A stretch of 64,000 bases of DNA, taken from Himantopus leucocephalus (taxonomy: Eukaryota; Chordata; Aves; Charadriiformes; Recurvirostridae). Below the pieces are notes generated by a model, which did not search any database, was not told where the DNA came from, and saw only the letters and a list, made by a program, of their open reading frames with translations. Made by a program: the position numbers and the translations under genes. The stretch lies in the NCBI GenBank assembly GCA_003993805.1, contig RSEF01000021.1:561610-625609 (forward strand), read 5' to 3'. The first letter of the stretch is position 1, and each line of letters begins with the position of its first letter. Below, in pieces: positions 63,220 through 64,000 of this stretch.

Positions 63220-63780
63220 CAAAACTCCCTCTGAAGTTGAGTGGACCAAATACGAGGGCATTTACTCAAAGCTCAATTCAGATGTCACTGGGGGTAAATC
63301 TCCATAATGCCAGCTGGCGCTTGCTTGAGTGAGCAGTCATTACTCTCTAAGTCGGCTGCCCAGTAAAACCTGAACCGGGCCCGCAGGAGGTGTAGTGGTA
63401 AAGGGGCAAGGCTGGTATTGAGGGAAATGGTGTTCAGAGCATCATAAACTTTTATTAATTAAAGACAAACTGTTTAGTGTCTGTGTTTGCAGGCACAAAT
63501 CACAGCATAGTCCCCAGGGGGAGGCAGTTTGCAGATATTGTGGTAATAAGGCCAGACAAGCAGCTTTCTCCATAAATTGTACCAACTAAGTTAGCTCAGT
63601 TCATGTCACAGCATCCCGATCTGGTCCATTGAGTTGTCTGCAGAGAGCTTTAATCGTAATTTATGGAGGCTAAATGCCTAATAGTGGACCGGTTTAAAAA
63701 TCACTGGCTCTGTTGAAATTAGCGGTCCGCTGGTTTAGAATGGTTAAAAATATGTCTCACAGGCTGCTAGGAACTGAGTG
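63220..63780. promoter_or_regulatory. candidate enhancer-like element
   Basis: Long unique block. It contains tttattaattaaagac (palindrome TTAATTAA), ctttaatcgtaatttatgg, cctaatagtggaccggttta (ACCGGTTT resembles a grainyhead/CP2 site), gttgaaattagc, and a GCGG-T-CCGC palindrome at 63722-63730 followed by ctggttta. One of the most enhancer-like stretches in the window, on sequence character alone. Confidence 0.42.
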
Positions 63781-64000
63781 AGATGTCCTTGATCTTTTTT
63801 TTTTCACTCTGCAGGCAGGACCTCGTGGTTATTTCTTGCAGCTTAAACAGTATAGGACACATTAAAACAGAACAAAGCAAAAAAGCCCGAACCGAAAACC
63901 TCGATGGTAGGAGGGGGGGAAAAGTTAGCGAGAACTCAATGAAGGCAACAGCCGTTTCTTCCCGCCTCAGGTCTGATTCAATCAGGTCTTTCAAAAGAAA

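Larger units (their letters stand above)
43154..64000 (-). other. PAX7: PAX7 intron 4 (partial; continues past position 64000)
   Basis: At least 20.8 kb upstream of exon 5. I searched by eye for the octapeptide exon (HSIDGILGD region) on the minus strand and did not find it, so exon 4 should lie beyond 64000. Contents: the youngest recognisable repeat, a CR1 3' end at 43457-43535; older MIR/CR1-like pieces at 45660-45770, 46236-46400 and 59228-59345; structure-prone DNA at 48613-48689 and 53690-53750; regulatory candidates at 49600-49920, 54290-54480, 62555-62760 and 63220-63780; and a GC-rich promoter-like segment at 61950-62360. About 55200-57700 and 59400-61000 show nothing distinctive. 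Confidence 0.93.

Noticed and set aside
43154..64000. Search for the PAX7 octapeptide exon
   Set aside because: No minus-strand match to HSIDGILGD was seen; exon 4 is taken to lie beyond the end.

Overview
This window is vertebrate nuclear DNA, almost certainly from a bird. It is intron-dominated, with three short exons joined by canonical splice sites and no operon-like packing. A chicken-repeat-1 (CR1) LINE 3' end lies at about 43457-43535, and older CR1/MIR-type fragments are thinly scattered. The overall low repeat density is also typical of birds.

The only gene I can support is PAX7 on the minus strand. I call it from three exons: the homeobox 5' part (42954-43153), the homeobox 3' part plus linker (29227-29392), and the Ala- and Ser-rich transactivation region (28423-28622). 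All three have AG/GT borders, and the reading frame is continuous across the junctions. Upstream exons (paired box, octapeptide) must lie beyond position 64000. The next C-terminal exon must lie before position 1, because I find neither of these in the window. Introns run as follows: 3' intron (intron 7) at least 28.4 kb, intron 6 604 bp, intron 5 13.56 kb, intron 4 at least 20.8 kb.

The remaining 99% is intron. It holds (i) stretches that look like conserved non-coding regulatory elements of a developmental transcription-factor gene (TAAT-rich, non-repetitive, e.g. 7310-7840, 9980-10180, 22840-23010, 32875-33085, 38560-38800, 49600-49920, 54290-54480, 63220-63780). It also holds (ii) two GC/CpG-rich islands that could be internal promoters (37600-37960 in intron 5; 61950-62360 in intron 4, the latter with an opposed CCAAT-box pair). 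Finally there are (iii) ancient CR1 and MIR-like fragments, and (iv) simple-sequence and structure-prone DNA, including two overlapping perfect inverted repeats at 48642-48689. Conservation cannot be measured from one sequence, so all regulatory calls are inference. I found no second protein-coding gene, RNA gene, CRISPR array or intact mobile element. Long open frames at 17228-18019 and 57813-58445 are noted but not called as genes.
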